From: Branchiostoma floridae
Taxonomy: Eukaryota; Chordata; Leptocardii; Amphioxiformes; Branchiostomatidae
DNA length: 64,000 nucleotides
Assembly (NCBI RefSeq): GCF_000003815.2
Contig: NC_049985.1
Span: 4,024,267 to 4,088,266, forward strand
Reading direction: 5' to 3'
Shown: one piece after another, positions 46,287 through 56,600 of the stretch
Layout of the letters: every line of letters starts with the position of its first letter
Position numbering within the stretch: the stretch's first letter is position 1
Position numbers and translations under genes: made by a program
Notes under the pieces: generated by a model
Told to the model about the DNA's origin: nothing
The model's input: the letters and a program-made list of their open reading frames with translations, nothing else
Database searches by the model: none

Positions 46287-47222
46287 TTGTACCGAGACAG
46301 AGGAAAATTCCTTTTTTTTTACTTATCGAGTGGTTATTTCTCCACCGATGGATTACTTACCTACTGTTTAGTAAGCGTTTTAAGTTTCATTTGTATTCGT
46401 ATTCTGTAGTCTGTATTTGACTATATGAAAGCTAAGTCAAAGTTACAGTTTGGTAAGGTGACTCAAGTCAACTATGTAACCTCTTGTTGGCAATCTTTAT
46501 TATCGGTGATAATGTAAGATACAGGGTACTTGTTAATTCATGTCGGACAAGTCGTTTTTTCTTGGTAGAGTCCTTTTAATTTTTTCTAGTTATGTCTGAT
46601 CAATTAAACCAACATAAATTCGTTTTGTACATGGCCACGCTACTAGACTTGATCCGGAAGGATAGAAGAATACATTTGTATGTGTAGTTTGTTCAAGTAG
46701 TTCATTTCTAATAGAAACAGTATAGATGCCGATTTTGGAATACGGCTTGTATAAATATCCTAGTTCTGGTAGTTGTTGCAATGTGTAGTCAAAGTTCTAC
46801 TAACTTCAGGTACATTTCAATTTCATGCCTGACTAGTTCATGTAGGTAGATGACTCGTTTTCCGTTCATCGTTTTAATAATTGCATTCGTTTGTTTGGCA
46901 TTCAGTGTATATTATGTAATGAAATATTTTTTTTCGGTTTGAATAAGTCTATCAATAACAAGATAAAACTCAATCGTTATCCGTCATAGTTGTATTAAAA
47001 GGAGTCGTGCATTTTACGAGAGCATTTACATAGGTACTGGTAGAGGCTTTATTGTAATGATCTCTATTTGTTTGAGACGTTTTTACAATAAAGTTGATCA
47101 CATTGATTTATCAGTTGATGGAACCGATTTGTTTAAGTATGTAGATAACCATAGTTATTTGTTGATATAATGCACCGTGATCATCTACGCTACAAAGAAG
47201 ACAATTTTGTTTGCAACAATTA
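46287..47222 (+). other. Receptor kinase 3' untranslated region
   Basis: No coding signal. AATAAA at 47087-47092 is the likely polyadenylation signal, about 800 bases after the stop. An inverted-repeat element begins shortly after. Confidence 0.6.
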
Positions 47223-48027
47223 GGCCATGTTGATTTGATTATATGGACGCTCGCACCAATTTTCGGCCATTTCCAAAAAAAAAAGCTTTTGACCACACAG
47301 TAAATTGTGCAAAGCTGCTGTAAAATGAACACATATATGCAGTAGATGGAAAAAAAAGTATCAGAAAACATATAACTAATGCCATAGAATGCCAAAATAA
47401 ATCTAAAGTCAAAGAATAAGATGTGAAAAAAAATCTATTGTTGGTAGGGGTAGGTACCAGTACAGAAAATTTAGGTACAGGTTCCGTTCAGGTCCAGAGG
47501 ATCATTTCCAGATCCGGACCTGAACCTGATTGTGGAAACTTGCTATAGTCAAAAACAATGATAATTGGTCAATTTTGCTACAAAGGAATCTGGCGTTTTA
47601 AAATCCCATCTCCAAGTAATCAAGTTTCTGTACCTTTGACTGTAGAAACTTGGTGCAAATGACTATAAACTCTACTCGACTTCGCTCTTGTTGTCTTCTT
47701 AGCCCGGTAAGACCCCAAACGCTTGCTGACATAGTGTGTCCATTTTCTAATTGGCGAAACCGGTTCCACTGATTTTTTTCAGGTCTTTTTTTTATGATTG
47801 GTCCAAGAAGAAGAACGTTTTGTACCTATACGATGTACTGGTCCCTACACCTAACTGTTGGCATATCATACTATGTGTTTTTAGTCCTATGTTTAACCTT
47901 CCTGACCACTTAGATTTCATACTGAAGTCAACTTTTTTTTTTGGCCAAACTTTTTTTTTATTCGCTCGCTCGCATCAGTTCTGGAGTTCCCAGAGGATGT
48001 CATCCATATAATCAAATCAACATGGCC
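47223..48027. mobile_element. Intact ~805-base inverted-repeat element, copy 3 (PIF/Harbinger-like)
   Basis: Same terminal repeats as copy 2, flanked by TTA at 47220-47222 and 48028-48030. The left end lacks the ATGACATCC segment that copies 1 and 2 carry after the first 26 bases. Confidence 0.85.
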
Positions 48028-48469
48028 TTAAAAGGAAAACAAAATAAAACCATACCGTTTTCTGATCTGGTTTACAACGAGATGGCACAGGTTATTGCTT
48101 TTAGGCAATATGTTACTAATAGAAGCTTCGCAGGAAAGTAAACAGCTGGATAGTGTTAGCATAAAAATATCCACCATGCCTGTATTAATCGAATGTAATA
48201 TAACTTTATTGCACAACAATTGTACGAGGTACAAAGTATGGCATCTACATAACTACAGTGCTATAACTTAACTTAGGGCTTATCTAACTAATACAGGAGT
48301 TGTAGTATGGGATAAGTTTCTTACAATCATTGGAGGCTTTTACAATCATTTGGGGAATTTCTAATGTCAAAACCTTCTTTGATATATTAATCGAATAAAC
48401 CCCGACTGAGCGAGAATAACGCGACAATTGTGTCATAACTAGGAGATCATGTTTGACCCAGGACCACTC

Positions 48470-48632
48470 AATACTTCCGGGTCATCTCGCTGTGACTTCC
48501 TGTTTGCTGGAAGTTGCGAGATCGCGAGAGCGTTCCAGTTTCTGTCCTTCCAAAGCAAAAACCACAACTTTCAGGGCTTTAGACACAGCCGACCGGAGTA
48601 TTCGTGTAAAGCAAGGGTTCAAGTTTATTCAG
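48470..48632 (+). promoter_or_regulatory. Probable promoter and 5' non-coding exon of the zinc-finger gene
   Basis: An ETS-type ACTTCCGG (48473-48480), a second ACTTCC (48495), and TCGCGAGA (48522-48529) cluster upstream of a good donor CAG/GTAAGA at 48632. The next suitable acceptor (ATCTACAG) is 22 bases before the zinc-finger ATG. Motif identities are known mammalian-type promoter elements; use here is inference. Confidence 0.4.
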
Positions 48633-50370
48633 GTAAGACAGCATGAAGGACATGTTGTATTTTATGCTAAAACTTTTAAAAGTTTCGTAGCCAGAAAAGC
48701 GAACGTTTCGTGATTGAATGTTGCAATTTATTGAAGTTATATGGCACCTCCTGTTCACTGATGCTCAAAATCTCATGCTTTTGTCGTTTGTAGCGGTTGC
48801 AAAATAAACCAGAACTTAGAGAAGGAAATTTCATTGACGATTTTTCTGCTTCTGCACCAAAAAGGGACAAAGGGTAGTAAAACTTTGGACACATTGGGCG
48901 GTCATGGAAGAATGTTGCAAAGGAGAACGTACCAGTACGGGGTCTGTTAGGGGTTTACTTGGGTTTCATCGAAAATACTTTTGAGATTATTCATTCAAAG
49001 AAGACGGAAACGAAAAGTGTGCTTAGACTTATTCAAATAGCAGTCACTGTTATCTATCGTTAATGTGCGAGAGAGAAAAAACACATACGGGTGTGAAGGG
49101 CGCAGGTCGATTTTTGTAAGGTATACCCCAAGTCCCTCCGTCCGCCCATAGACTGGAAACCTCCCGCCAGACCAATATCTGTTGTTCTCAATGGCCTGTT
49201 CCAGATGTCTTCCATTACATCATACCGAGTAGTTGATATTTAAACATGTCTTTACAAATGTTAGGTACCATAAATTCTGCATACCCCTATCTTCGGACGG
49301 ATTTTTAATTACCTCAGAATGCAGGAGTGAGGCATGCTTGTTTTTATCCACAAAGTTGTTTTTAATAGAACTTTGAGAAAATTTTTATATGAACAATTCT
49401 ATGATAGAATTTACGTCCGAAATGAGGGACCCTCCGTTACGTAGTACCATACCCGCGGCGCTTGGTTGGTCCCGCTTACACAAGACAAGTGGATCACGGA
49501 AATGGCGTCCGAGCAAATTACATCTAATCTGCGTGTAGCTCTATACATGTCGGAAAGGGTTAAATAAATTGGGTGACAGGCAGCACATAATGCTAAAGCG
49601 GGCCCGACGTTAGTGTAACAAAGAAATCTAACTCCTTAACGGTTCACATGATGGACAGGCGGGCAGGCTTTGAAGTGTGTCGGGCGGCATGGCCGACAAT
49701 CAGAACAAGGATTAACGAGAAATCTGAAGGCATATTGAACGCATTAAACGAGCTGCATTAAATTTAAACGTTTCTTCCTCATTGCATGCCTAAAGAAATA
49801 AATCTATACAAACACGAAAAGGGTCCTCTGAGAAAATGATATTGATTCTTACGGTTTGAAATATTTCTTGACTTTGCACTAAATTGACTGGTATCACGGA
49901 AGATTTGCCGCATACTTAGAGGATAACATATGTTGTGCAGAGGTCGTCATGTCAGGTTCTGGCGTCAGAATTCTTGGCAACTGTGGAACGTGTAAGTAAT
50001 AGATTTGCGGCAATTTTTAAGATTTCAATAATAGGCCATTTATGTTAAACAAAATATCGTCTTTGGTATACCAGGCAATAGCTCTTCATTTTTTATGTGC
50101 GTTGTCTGTAAAAATAGACAATTGAGTACATGCATGACTGTATAACTTACAGAAACAAATGTCATTAAATGACCATAATTATTTAGGTACTGGCAGAGGT
50201 CCAGTCCTTTACCTGAACCACTGTACATATGCTAGTACCTGAAAGTTGTTTTCGTAGTACTATGTGTTACCAAGGGATGATTGAGGTGGGAAAGATGTGG
50301 GTTAGCTGATGAATGTATCCACTCTACGTATACAAATCCACCAATGTTTGTTCACCTTTTATCTACAGAA
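48633..50370 (+). other. Probable intron of zinc-finger gene
   Basis: No coding exon or clear repeat recognised in this stretch. Confidence 0.4.
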
Positions 50371-50390
50371 GTTGCATCACATCGAAGAAG

Positions 50391-50831
50391 ATGGCATCAG
50401 CAAGTACGAGTAACGCACAGGGTTTAGAGGCCGGAAGAAGAAAGTCGAAAAGGGAATCTTATTTCAGATCTAAGAGAGAAGGAAAGCTCTACAGGTGTGA
50501 GGAGTGCAGCAGGCAGTTCAGTGGGCTGGGAAGTCTGAAGATTCACATGCGGAGTCACACCGGGGAGAAACCTTACAGATGTGAGGAGTGCAGCAGGCAG
50601 TTTACTCAGCTGGGTAATCTGAAGACTCACATCCGGACTCATACAGGGGAGAAACCCTACAAGTGTGAGGAGTGCAGCAGGCAGTTTAGTGAGCTGGGTC
50701 ACTTGAAGAGGCACATGCGGACTCACACGGGTGAGAAGCCGTACGAGTGTGACTACTGTAGCAGGCAGTTCAGTGACCTGAGTAATATGAAGAAACACAT
50801 GCGGAGTCACAGGAAAGCTTTACAGATGTGA
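50391..50831 (+). CDS. C2H2 zinc-finger protein, four fingers
   Basis: 146-residue ORF in one coding exon, starting [20 protein letters not shown]. Four near-identical C2H2 fingers (C-x2-C-x12-H-x3-H) of the form [20 protein letters not shown], joined by classic HTGEKPY linkers; the fourth reads [20 protein letters not shown]. The predicted role is sequence-specific nucleic-acid binding in the nucleus. No KRAB, SCAN or BTB domain is present. An acceptor at 50371 and the ATG context suggest a 5' non-coding exon. The stop falls where a fifth finger would begin: reading one base shifted gives [14 protein letters not shown], so the gene looks shortened by a frameshift. Confidence 0.85.
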   Translation: MASASTSNAQGLEAGRRKSKRESYFRSKREGKLYRCEECSRQFSGLGSLKIHMRSHTGEKPYRCEECSRQFTQLGNLKTHIRTHTGEKPYKCEECSRQFSELGHLKRHMRTHTGEKPYECDYCSRQFSDLSNMKKHMRSHRKALQM

Positions 50832-50895
50832 GGAGTGCAGCAGGCACTTCAGTGCATGGCGATCTAACTCGTGCACACGTAAGGAATCCTGAATT
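50815..50895 (+). pseudogene. Frameshifted fifth zinc-finger remnant
   Basis: In the frame shifted by one from the zinc-finger [17 protein letters not shown] continues the finger pattern, then degenerates without the HxxxH pair. Confidence 0.7.
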
Positions 50896-51911
50896 TGCCT
50901 AAGGGAACCCGATAGTTTAAGTTGCTGTTGACCCTGATGACCTACACACTGATGGTTTTTCAGTAGAGTCAAATGAGTTCTTGTTGAGGTAGCCTCTTTT
51001 TCCCATTATGAAAGTAATGTTACAAAAGTTACATTTTCTAGTTTACAAGATGCTAGTTTTGTTGTATAACATGTTCAAGTTGACTTCTTGTTTAAAAATG
51101 TACATTGTGTTGGATTGTTTTGTACAAAACTAAAACTTACCTAAGATTGAAACCCCTTAATTTTAAGGAGTTCAGTAGGCAATTTAGTCAGCTGGGGTTT
51201 CTTAGGAGACAAATGTGGATGACGTCAGTCAAATCAACACAGTCCATGTTGTGTTAGCATCATCCTTTCCAGTTGTACAAGTTATTTTGACTCCACTTAG
51301 ATACCGGTAGTTTAGTTTGTTTTGGCGTTCTATAAGTTACATTTGTAGGTACTAGGTTTGAAGATATTAGTTTTGTTGTACATGTAAGTGTATCAAGTAG
51401 AAGTTGATTTCCTACCTGGTATATTCTATAATGGAAAATCATACCTTTTGTAGCAAACGATGTATTAGTTCAGTGACAAGTGATGATTAATGTCAACGAC
51501 GGGAAATGTCTATTTGTTCTTGATAAGTGAACTTACAACCTGACAACTCAAGATACATTATAGTGTTTCATATAATTTAGGTTTACTGTTTGGATTTTAA
51601 TTGTAGAACTAGAAAACTAGCTCATAGAAGTGGTCCAAAAGTTTAAATATATAAGCTCAGTTCAGTTAAGTTGTTGAATTGGATATCATGTATATACATG
51701 CATTTGTTTTAATTTGCAATTGTTTGTGGTAAAGTTTCTTCGCTAACCTATTTAGGACCACACATTTCCTTGGTTGATAGTCCAAGAAGTGTTAGTCGGT
51801 TGTACGAACCAGTTCATTTTTATTATATATATGGTCTTAGCTTTGAGCTAGTTATAAAATGTGTGGAACTCGGGTAGTAGTTGGTTCAGGTGAAATATTT
51901 TTTTAAATAAA
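50896..51911 (+). other. Zinc-finger gene 3' untranslated region
   Basis: AT-rich and non-coding apart from the finger relic. AATAAA at 51906-51911 is the candidate polyA signal. Confidence 0.5.
51167..51235 (+). pseudogene. Degenerate zinc-finger relic
   Basis: Reads approximately KEFSRQFSQLGFLRRQMW, a finger with both cysteines and histidines damaged, 330 bases after the zinc-finger stop, inside its 3' UTR. Confidence 0.6.
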
Positions 51912-52239
51912 GTACCTGGTTTCAGGTTTTTTTTAGGCTGGTAGGGATGGTGAATTTTAGAGTGTGGATACCCGAGTAGCTATAGTAGGTAATTTTAGTA
52001 GCTGTTGTGGGGGCTAGGAGTACGCGGTAGAAAACATGAAGAATATCAGTTTACTTTGTTAAACTTTTAATGTAGCCCATATGCATAGCCGTTGCCATAG
52101 CAGACACTTCCAATTGCAACAACCCAAATTGTTTTGCTTGTTGTTGATGAAATAGTACAATTTTATTAAATGGGATGAAAGTCCCTCTCATTCTTAAGAT
52201 GGGGTCACACATGCCGTATGAAGCTCTTAGTCTCTAGCG

Positions 52240-52405
52240 GGCTCCACAGGTCGCGGGATAAATAGTACAAATTGGACAAATATAGATCAAAACATGCCAG
52301 ATGAGTTAGCTGACCGAGAAGTATGGTTAGCGACCCAGCTAACTCGTCTAACATGTTACCTGTTTACGTTTGTCCAATTTTTGTTACAACGACCTGTGGG
52401 GCCTG
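52240..52405. mobile_element. Palindromic MITE with CCACAGGTCG ends
   Basis: GCTCCACAGGTCG pairs with CGACCTGTGGGGC; inner arms share ATTGGACAAA/TTTGTCCAAT and GAGTTAGCTG/CAGCTAACTC. Related half copy at about 19468-19545. Confidence 0.7.
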
Positions 52406-52884
52406 GTGGAGGCAAATACTCCCATGCGCGCCTCATACGAACTTGAATACCATCCTAAAGGGCTCTGGAGATGAGGCCAAACCAGGTGCTTTTCCCTAGG
52501 GCCCTCTCTAGAATGTTCGTCATGTAAAAGAACTGCTGGCTAATGAGAAGGGATGTGTACATTTTCTCTATATGAAACTGATGTGTGACTACTACTTTCT
52601 ACTACTTCACTTCGTACGTATACTTTGGTGCCCATTCATTACTGATTCATTACATTACATCCTTTAGGTCTTTGTATTAGTTTTCTACTCAACAAAGCCC
52701 AAAGAATGTTTGGAAAACAAGTTGCTATTTGGGCACATCGGCATTGCTATAATATTCCAGGTTTACAGGTTAGTTTTACAGCGGAGAGCCGTTGTACAGA
52801 CACATGTACAACAATACAGATGTAGGTGTTACTCGATCGAAATGTTGCTTTAATTCCGATTACTTCGCTCTGCTGGTTTAGGTA

Positions 52885-53197
52885 AGGGCACAACCCGCCG
52901 TACGTGGTTTTTGTCTGTACGTTTTTTAAGACCACGACCGCCACGTTTTTCTGAAATGGCAAGAATGGTAAGAGCAGGGAGGGAGTACGTCAACGCACGT
53001 CACTCGCACGGCTGTGGTAATAAGTATGTGGTCTGCATGCCGTAAGTGGTTGCGTGCATCGTTCGTTGCGCAACTGGTAAGTTGTACGTGCTTACAACGT
53101 ACGGAGGCGGTACTAACGACTTGCGGATCGCAAAAGATTGCCCGCGTTTTTGCACGTAGACAGCACGCAGTTGCACGTACGGCGGGTTGTGCCCTCA
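52885..53197. mobile_element. ~310-base terminal-inverted-repeat MITE
   Basis: AGGGCACAACCCGCCGTACG at the left is the inverse of CGTACGGCGGGTTGTGCCCT at the right. Non-coding. Confidence 0.8.
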
Positions 53198-53346
53198 GCT
53201 TAATTTTACTACGGATGGCCGGGGAGCCGCTGCCAGTGGTGGTTCCACCTGTCGCCTATGGGCTTCCTGGAAAATGAACAGAATAGCAGGGATGGAATGT
53301 GGAATGATGTGTTTTGAAATGGTTTATAATCACAACACCTGAAATG

Positions 53347-53554
53347 ATTATAGAAAAATTGATAAACTTTATTTCCAACACTGAATTAACTATAGGGACT
53401 TACCCCTCTACATTTTCGGTCAATCTCCGTCGACCTTGTTCACAGAATGACCCTTTCTATCTCAAGGTCGACGGAGATTGACCGGAAATTTAGAGGGGTA
53501 TGTCCCTATAGTTAATTCAATGTTGGAAGTAAAGTTTAGCAATTTTTCTATAAT
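53347..53554. mobile_element. Foldback element: ~92-base arms, 24-base loop
   Basis: Left arm 53347-53438 and right arm 53463-53554 are near-perfect inverse copies (CAATCTCCGTCGACCTTG at the inner edge). It lies downstream of the lectin stop codon and contains TTTATT (53368-53373), which is AATAAA on the lectin strand. Confidence 0.85.
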
Positions 53555-53626
53555 GTACTCTACCAACAAAGATGAACTTTCATGATAAGACCAGAAATGA
53601 TGGCCGTGCTTAGTGACAAGGACACT

Positions 53627-56600
53627 TTATCTGTGCCATGTAACGTTATAGGAATTACCTGGAAAAGCCTGGCATATGAAGCGGTACGTCCAGTCGCATT
53701 TTGCGTCATTCCACGTGTCTTTCTGTGCGGGGTAGTAAACGCAATCTTCGTCGCCCCTCAAGCTGTCCGGTTGTCCCGGACTCCAGGAGGTGTATGCCCC
53801 AAGTGCAGAGCCATCTACCCACTCGAAGCTTCCCTCTTCGCGCCGATCGTACAGGCCGATCCAGAAGGCTCTCTCGCCGCTCAAGGAGACCAGGAAGGCG
53901 TTGGTCTCAGCGTCTCGGGGCATGGCGAGTGTGCCACCGTCTTCACCACAGGTCGCCGCCGCACCGCTGAAGGTTTTCTCTGTGTTAAAGAGCTTGTAGC
54001 ATACTCCTCTCCACATTGTGTACCCCTCAGGGCAGGATTCTGCTAAACACGTTTTGCATAAACATCGTTAACAGACAACTCTAATGTGTACACATGGGGC
54101 ATATTGATAAAGCAGCATTATACATAATTTAGGCACTAAGAAATCATTAGATACTTCATCAAAATACCGTACCTCCCAGTCCCCATTAGGTTGTGTGGTT
54201 TTATTTTATACCAGAATAATGAGTAAATGATATGAGTCAGTGAAACACAACTTTCTAAACGTTAACTTAACAACATACTTATACTAGTACACAATGAGTA
54301 TGATAAAGGATGCAATGTGATAAGGGATGCATTGTCGCATATATAACTTGTTTTAAACTAATATAGTCTTATGAACCTGCTCAGTATGACATTACAAATA
54401 GTGCACATAGCAACTTAAATCAAACTTGCCTGGGGACTTGCTCATCCCGTGAAGACACTGCTCCAATGCTGCGGTTCGGCTTCGCTCCTTGTCCAGATCA
54501 CGCTTCAGGGCGTCAACAGTGGCGGACATGTCATCTTGGGCGCGCTTTAAGGCGTCAACAGTGGTGGTAAGGTTGCACAAGTCGTCTTGGTCGCGCTTCA
54601 AGGCTTCAACAGTGGTGGCCAGTTTGCGCATGTCGTCTTGGTCGCACTTCAAGACGTCAACAGTGGTGGACATGTTGCCTTGGTCACGCTTTAAGACGTC
54701 AACAGTGGTGGTAAGGTTGCACAAGTCGTCTTGGTCGCACTTCAAGACGTCAACAGTGGCGGTCAGTTTGCGCATGTCGTCTTGGTCGCGCTTTAAAGCA
54801 TCAACAGTGGTGGTCAGTTGAGTTATTTCCTTGAGACGAACGTTAGAATACAAAAGTTAAGAAATCGTTAAGGGAAAACAGCAGCATGTTATGTCTTGAT
54901 TACCCCCTAAGAATAAAAGAAGAAACAGAGATTGCTTGAAAATATTGTGTTTACCTCTTTATTGATGAACGTCAGAGGGGCGATTCCCACAGCGACAAGG
55001 CTTAGCAGCACGGCAATGCCGGCGGCCAAACAGCTTTGGTGGGAGCGGATGAAGCTACAGATAGCACGGTGGCTGCTTGCTCCAACCGGATACGTGCGGT
55101 CTATGAGAAATATATGTCTGTCTTAGGTTTGGAGTAGGAAAATAAGTAATACTAAGTAAGGCCACAGCAAGTAAATTTTAAAGATGACATCAGCGCGCAC
55201 ATTAATTTTCGCCTGATTTCAGAAGAAAAAAAAACAGAATTTTTCTTCTGCAGGGATGGTCAACATGACGATAAAGTACAACCCTACTCTTATAACACTA
55301 CAAAAGAAATTCACGCGAATAGCCTCTGCCCCTGACTTTCTCTCACATACAGCCCTTCTATTTCTAAAAAAAAAAGAGAATATTGAATATGCATGATATC
55401 AATAACTTGAAAATTAGTATATTCACGTTTAGCCTCCTTTCCAGCAAACTCCCCGATATACAGTATTTGAAAATTTTCGAAACCCTAGATCACCTGTACA
55501 CAACTATCATACCATGCAAAGAAATCAATTATTTCTCTCTTCCGCACATCATTAGCGCAGTTCTCCGTAAAATACAGATGTGTCACAATATGGAACAGCC
55601 TCCAGACAAATATACTAAAAACTTCTTCTTTTCTTACGTTTAAAATTGCCCTGAAAACCCATCTCATAAACCACCCTAGCCCCTTATAGTAGTCTCGTAT
55701 ATATTGTCAGTTATTATCTCAATTTCGATTATTATTATTATTACCTCCATGAAATGTCATGGAATGGAGGTTATATTTTCTGTTATGTGTCTCTGTCTGT
55801 GTAGATGATTACTCAAGAACGGCTGGATGGATTGGTTTCATACTTGTTGTGTTGGTGGGGTGTGATGAAAGCTCGAATCGATGAGATCTTGGGAGCCGTA
55901 TCTGTCGTTATAATCGATGTAATAATATCAGAAATCACCCCTATATTTGAGATATATTGGTACAGGCATCATGGTTTCCCTCTTTGTTAATCACCTTATC
56001 TCCAAGCAGGTGGTGAGGTGATTTGTTTCGCCAGTGATAGCCATGAACATATGTTTTTTTAGATCAGTTGACAACAACTGTTTGGGGGAAACGATAGCCT
56101 CGACTCAAGAACGGCAGGGTGGATTGGTTTCATTATTAGTGTGTTGGTGGAGTGTGATGATAGCTGGAATTGATTAGATTTTGGGCCTCGTATCTGTCGA
56201 TATAATCGATGTAAAAATATAAGAAATCACCCCTATATCTGCGATATATTGGAACAGGCATCGTGGTTTCCCTCTTTGTTAATCACCTTATCTCCAAGAT
56301 AGCCATGAACATAAGTTTTTTTGGATCAGTTGACAACAACTGTTGGGGGGAAACGATAGCCTCGACTCAAGAACGGCAGGGTGGATTGGTTTCATTATTA
56401 GTGTGTTGGTGGAGTGTGATGATAGCTGGAATTGATTAGATTTTGGGCCTCGTATCTGTCGATATAATCGATGTAATAATATACAAAATCACCCCTATAT
56501 CTGTGATATATTGGAACAGGCATCGTGGTTTCCCTCTTTGTTAATCACCTTATCTCCAAGCAGGTGGTGAGGTGATTTGTTTCGCCAGTGATAGCCATGA

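Larger units (their letters stand above)
51912..53346. other. Intergenic region between zinc-finger and lectin genes
   Basis: No coding exon seen. Two palindromic elements (52240-52405, 52885-53197) occupy part of it. Confidence 0.5.

Noticed and set aside
53582-54046. 154-codon ORF on the plus strand
   Set aside because: Overlaps the lectin CTLD exon on the opposite strand, which has clear family motifs; the plus frame has none.
54489-54821. Plus-strand ORF with repeated SRFKASTV
   Set aside because: Mirror of the repeated lectin stalk exon.
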